DNA of 64,000 nucleotides from CAYQCE01 sp964415885 (GTDB lineage Bacteria; Zixibacteria; MSB-5A5; JAABVY01; JAHJOQ01), in contig CAYQCE010000014.1 of NCBI GenBank assembly GCA_964415885.1, positions 1 to 64,000 on the forward strand, written 5' to 3'. Positions within the stretch are counted from its first letter, which is position 1. Every line of letters starts with the position of its first letter. Below are positions 61,823-64,000 of the stretch, in pieces. The notes under the pieces were generated by a model. The model was not told the DNA's origin. It did not search any database and worked only from the letters and a program-made list of their open reading frames with translations. The position numbers and the translations under genes were made by a program.

Positions 61823-61850
61823 TTGACACGGTTGTCCAAATTGTTATATT
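61823..61850 (+). promoter_or_regulatory. Promoter of the outer-membrane protein gene
   Basis: TTGACA (61823-61828), 16 bases, TATATT (61845-61850). It lies downstream of an alternative in-frame ATG (61808), supporting the later start at 61895. Confidence 0.65.
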
Positions 61851-61894
61851 TTCAGCCTAAATTTTTGACAGGATTGACAGGAGGAGCAGATTTG

Positions 61895-63397
61895 ATGAGC
61901 TATAGGTTAACGATAGTATCAGTCCTATTGGCGGTTCTGACGGCCGGCTCCTGCTTTGCGCAGGGTGGTGATTTTATGCTGGGTGAACCGGAGCTGTATA
62001 ATCGTCTCGATCTCAACTGGCACGGTGCCGGTGCCCGCGCGAGAGCCATGGGTGGCGCGTTTGTCAGTATCGTCGATGATGCATCGGCTGTCACGTGGAA
62101 TCCGGCGGGTTTGATCCGGGTCCTCGACCCGCAGATTTCGTTCTCCGGAGCCTATCGCAACCCGACGAATGCCTGGGACTATTCCGCCGAAGGTTTTGAT
62201 ACTCGCTCGTTTACAACTGACGAGGACATCTACAGGCTCGCGTATGCATCCTTCCTTGCTCCGATTACGATTCGGGGACAGCAGTTTTCGGGGAGTGTCG
62301 CTTTTCAGCGCATGAACGAGATCACTTTTGCACGATATACAACGCCGAGTATTCACTCCTCGATAGCAAGCACAGCGTGGGGAGACACCACTATTGCTAC
62401 ACAGACCTGGCAGTCATCAACCGGCGGCATCAATGCCTTCAAGCTTGGCTTCGGTACAATGGCTTATAATGAGCTCGCTTTCGGTATGTCAGCCAACATC
62501 TACTTTGGAACATCTGAGGACGTGACAGACGTGCAGGCGAGGTGGGTCGAAACGGTACTCGTCGGTACATTTCCGGTTGACATGCAAAGAGAATGGCGGG
62601 CGCATTTTTTGAATGACTCTGAGTATTTTGGATTTAGCCTGACATTCGGATTCCTCTACGAAAAGGAAAACTGGCGAGTCGGCGCCACTATAGACAACGT
62701 GGATATTGCGTTCAGCGGCGGTTTCAAGCTGTCCCGGGAATTCGATATTACACAGGCAGATACAGCATTCACCGGTGCGGTCGGATCTGCAACGCCTCCG
62801 GATAACCCCGCACCCAAGTGGATTCTGATCGAGCAGAAGGACAAAATTGAGATGCCGCTTACGCTAACCCTCGGTGGCAGCTACGACCCAAAAGAGAACC
62901 TGACATTGGCCGCGGATGTAGAGTGGGCGCGATTTGGTGCATCCCAAATCTCCGTCCTTGATAGCGGCGTTATCCGTAGTTCGGGAGAGAAGGACGAATT
63001 CTATACGGAATACTGGATGAGACTGATGAATTCGCTCGAGCTTCGCGTTGGCGGCGAATATCGCTGGGAGCGAGAAAGCGGAACGTACCCGATACGGGCA
63101 GGCTTCCGCTATTTCGCACACTATCTCTCGAGCATCGAAGATTTCCAGAATGGCTTTAACCGTGATAGAGATGGTATATTGCATGTCGGAAGCACGCAGG
63201 ATTTCGGCAATGAGCGCGCGACCGGAATCGCCCTGACGGGCGGTTTTGGTGCTCGGTGGGAGACTATCTGGCTGGATGCCGCTGTTGAGTATTACATGGA
63301 TAGTCGTGACGTCAGCGGAACGAGTACGTATGACTTCACCGCGGAGGACGATTTCGAAAGTCTCGCGATCACTTTGACATTTACCGGCTTCTTCTAA
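61895..63397 (+). CDS. Outer-membrane beta-barrel protein, PorV/FadL-like
   Basis: 500 residues from ATG 61895, after a strong CAGGAGGAG site and immediately before the signal peptide (RLTIVSVLLAVLTAGSCFAQ). ATG 61808 also has GGGAGG before it but would bury that signal peptide and is not upstream-promoted. The mature start GAGARARAMGGAFVSIVDDASAVTWNPAGL is the usual FadL/PorV-type plug motif. Amphipathic strands follow to a terminal LTFTGFF. PorV-like proteins help release T9SS cargo in Bacteroidetes; whether this one does, or carries hydrophobic solutes, is undecided. Confidence 0.8.
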   Translation: MSYRLTIVSVLLAVLTAGSCFAQGGDFMLGEPELYNRLDLNWHGAGARARAMGGAFVSIVDDASAVTWNPAGLIRVLDPQISFSGAYRNPTNAWDYSAEGFDTRSFTTDEDIYRLAYASFLAPITIRGQQFSGSVAFQRMNEITFARYTTPSIHSSIASTAWGDTTIATQTWQSSTGGINAFKLGFGTMAYNELAFGMSANIYFGTSEDVTDVQARWVETVLVGTFPVDMQREWRAHFLNDSEYFGFSLTFGFLYEKENWRVGATIDNVDIAFSGGFKLSREFDITQADTAFTGAVGSATPPDNPAPKWILIEQKDKIEMPLTLTLGGSYDPKENLTLAADVEWARFGASQISVLDSGVIRSSGEKDEFYTEYWMRLMNSLELRVGGEYRWERESGTYPIRAGFRYFAHYLSSIEDFQNGFNRDRDGILHVGSTQDFGNERATGIALTGGFGARWETIWLDAAVEYYMDSRDVSGTSTYDFTAEDDFESLAITLTFTGFF

Positions 63398-63437
63398 GAA
63401 GCAATTCGATACAGCAGATTAGACGATTGGTAAAACA

Positions 63438-63480
63438 TTCGGCTTGGCTGAGCGAATGCCCGTCAAGCCGAACGGTTTTA
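63438..63480 (+). terminator. Possible terminator after the outer-membrane protein gene
   Basis: TTCGGCTTG (63438-63446) pairs with CAAGCCGAA (63464-63472) with a 17-base loop, followed by CGGTTTTA. The loop is long and the T-tract short, so this is tentative. Confidence 0.45.
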
Positions 63481-63537
63481 GGGCGATAAAGAAGTAACGG
63501 GTAACCATCCCAAGTTGTCGCGAAAGGAACGCAGGAG

Positions 63538-64000
63538 ATGGCGACAAGACAGAGACTGAGACGAAGAGACATGCGACAGGATCAGTTCGTGTCCACGATG
63601 CTGAGGGCACGAGAATATGTCGAGAACAACCTGACATATTTTCTGGTCGGCGTCGGGGCAGTTGTCGTCGCTGCTATTGTTGTGTTCCTGATGGTTTCGA
63701 GCGGTCAGGCCAGGGCGGACGAGGCCAAGGCCCTGTTCGGAAAGGCCGCTGTCGAATATCGTGGCGGCAATTACCAGCTTGCTATCGCGGACTTCCAGAC
63801 GGTCGTTGATGAATACGGTGGGACCGATGCTGCCGCAATGGCGACCTACTACATCGCGAACAGCTATTTCGAGTTGAAGAATTACGATGAGGCCGAGAGC
63901 TACTACCGTATGTATCTCGACAACTACAATGCCGATCGAATGATTAATGTCGGAGCCCTTACCGGTCTCGGGCATTGCCTGAGGGCGAAGGGGCAGCCCG
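63538..64000 (+). CDS. Tetratricopeptide-type membrane protein, 3' end outside the window
   Basis: At least 154 residues, open to the window edge; ribosome site AAAGGA. A basic N-terminus precedes one membrane helix (YFLVGVGAVVVAAIVVFLMV, ~34-53). TPR-like helix pairs follow (AKALFGKAAVEYRGGNYQLA, ATYYIANSYFELKNYDEAES). The layout resembles YfgM/BamD-like proteins: membrane anchored with periplasmic TPRs. The exact family awaits the missing end. Confidence 0.75.
   Translation, partial: MATRQRLRRRDMRQDQFVSTMLRAREYVENNLTYFLVGVGAVVVAAIVVFLMVSSGQARADEAKALFGKAAVEYRGGNYQLAIADFQTVVDEYGGTDAAAMATYYIANSYFELKNYDEAESYYRMYLDNYNADRMINVGALTGLGHCLRAKGQP

Overview
The window reads as a chromosomal segment of an uncultured FCB-group bacterium, most like Candidatus Zixibacteria or a close relative. 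This placement is an inference from gene style, not from a marker gene. The clues are secreted proteins ending in a stereotyped DIDDIVYLI-type dockerin pair, other secreted proteins ending in type IX secretion (T9SS) sorting domains, a DUF5916 outer-membrane protein, an MXAN_6640-type metalloprotease, and sigma-70-like promoters (TTGACA, 16-17 bp, TAnnnT). Coding density is high and I see no prophage, insertion sequence or CRISPR array.

Layout. 1-558 is non-coding and packed with perfect hairpins and a thrice-repeated motif. 559-9252 carries ftcD, a PHP phosphoesterase, a secreted metalloprotease, an ECF S-component, an outer-membrane receptor-like barrel, an HD hydrolase and a UMF1-type transporter, mostly overlapping or closely spaced. 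9253-11373 holds a decayed copy and an intact copy of a dockerin protein. 11542-26093 is a complete 14-subunit respiratory complex I operon (nuoA-N), with a glutaredoxin-like gene between nuoM and nuoN. 26125-34666 has a subtilase with dockerin, purF, a GAF/H-box protein, a FAD oxidoreductase, a dicarboxylate/amino-acid symporter and a small winged-helix gene.

35136-38138 is a compact pilus module: an NtrC-family activator followed by two type IV pilin-like genes. Each pilin gene has a -24/-12 promoter and an upstream TTGCA-N3-TGCAA palindrome, so the activator, its candidate binding sites and its targets lie side by side. 38155-42628 has a secreted 12-repeat protein of unknown family, a HEAT-repeat protein and an HDOD/H-box protein. 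42654-51457 is a block of secreted or surface proteins: DUF5916 barrel, T9SS-sorted repeat protein, M23 peptidase with dockerin, and FG-GAP protein with dockerin.

51584-63397 returns to housekeeping functions: plsY-gpsA phospholipid genes, a MerR regulator, tRNA-Pro(GGG), a hybrid histidine kinase, a glycosyltransferase, surE, tRNA-Pro(CGG), a TIGR00725 protein, an acylphosphatase that appears to start at ATT, apt, an Ntn hydrolase, tRNA-Arg(CCT) and an outer-membrane protein. A tetratricopeptide-type membrane protein runs off the right edge.

Most noteworthy are the self-contained sigma-54 pilin regulon, the repeat-protein/HEAT pair, the acylphosphatase with no canonical start codon, two histidine-kinase-like proteins that keep the H-box but lack an ATPase domain, and the dockerin gene fossil that keeps its promoter and its tail but has lost its middle.
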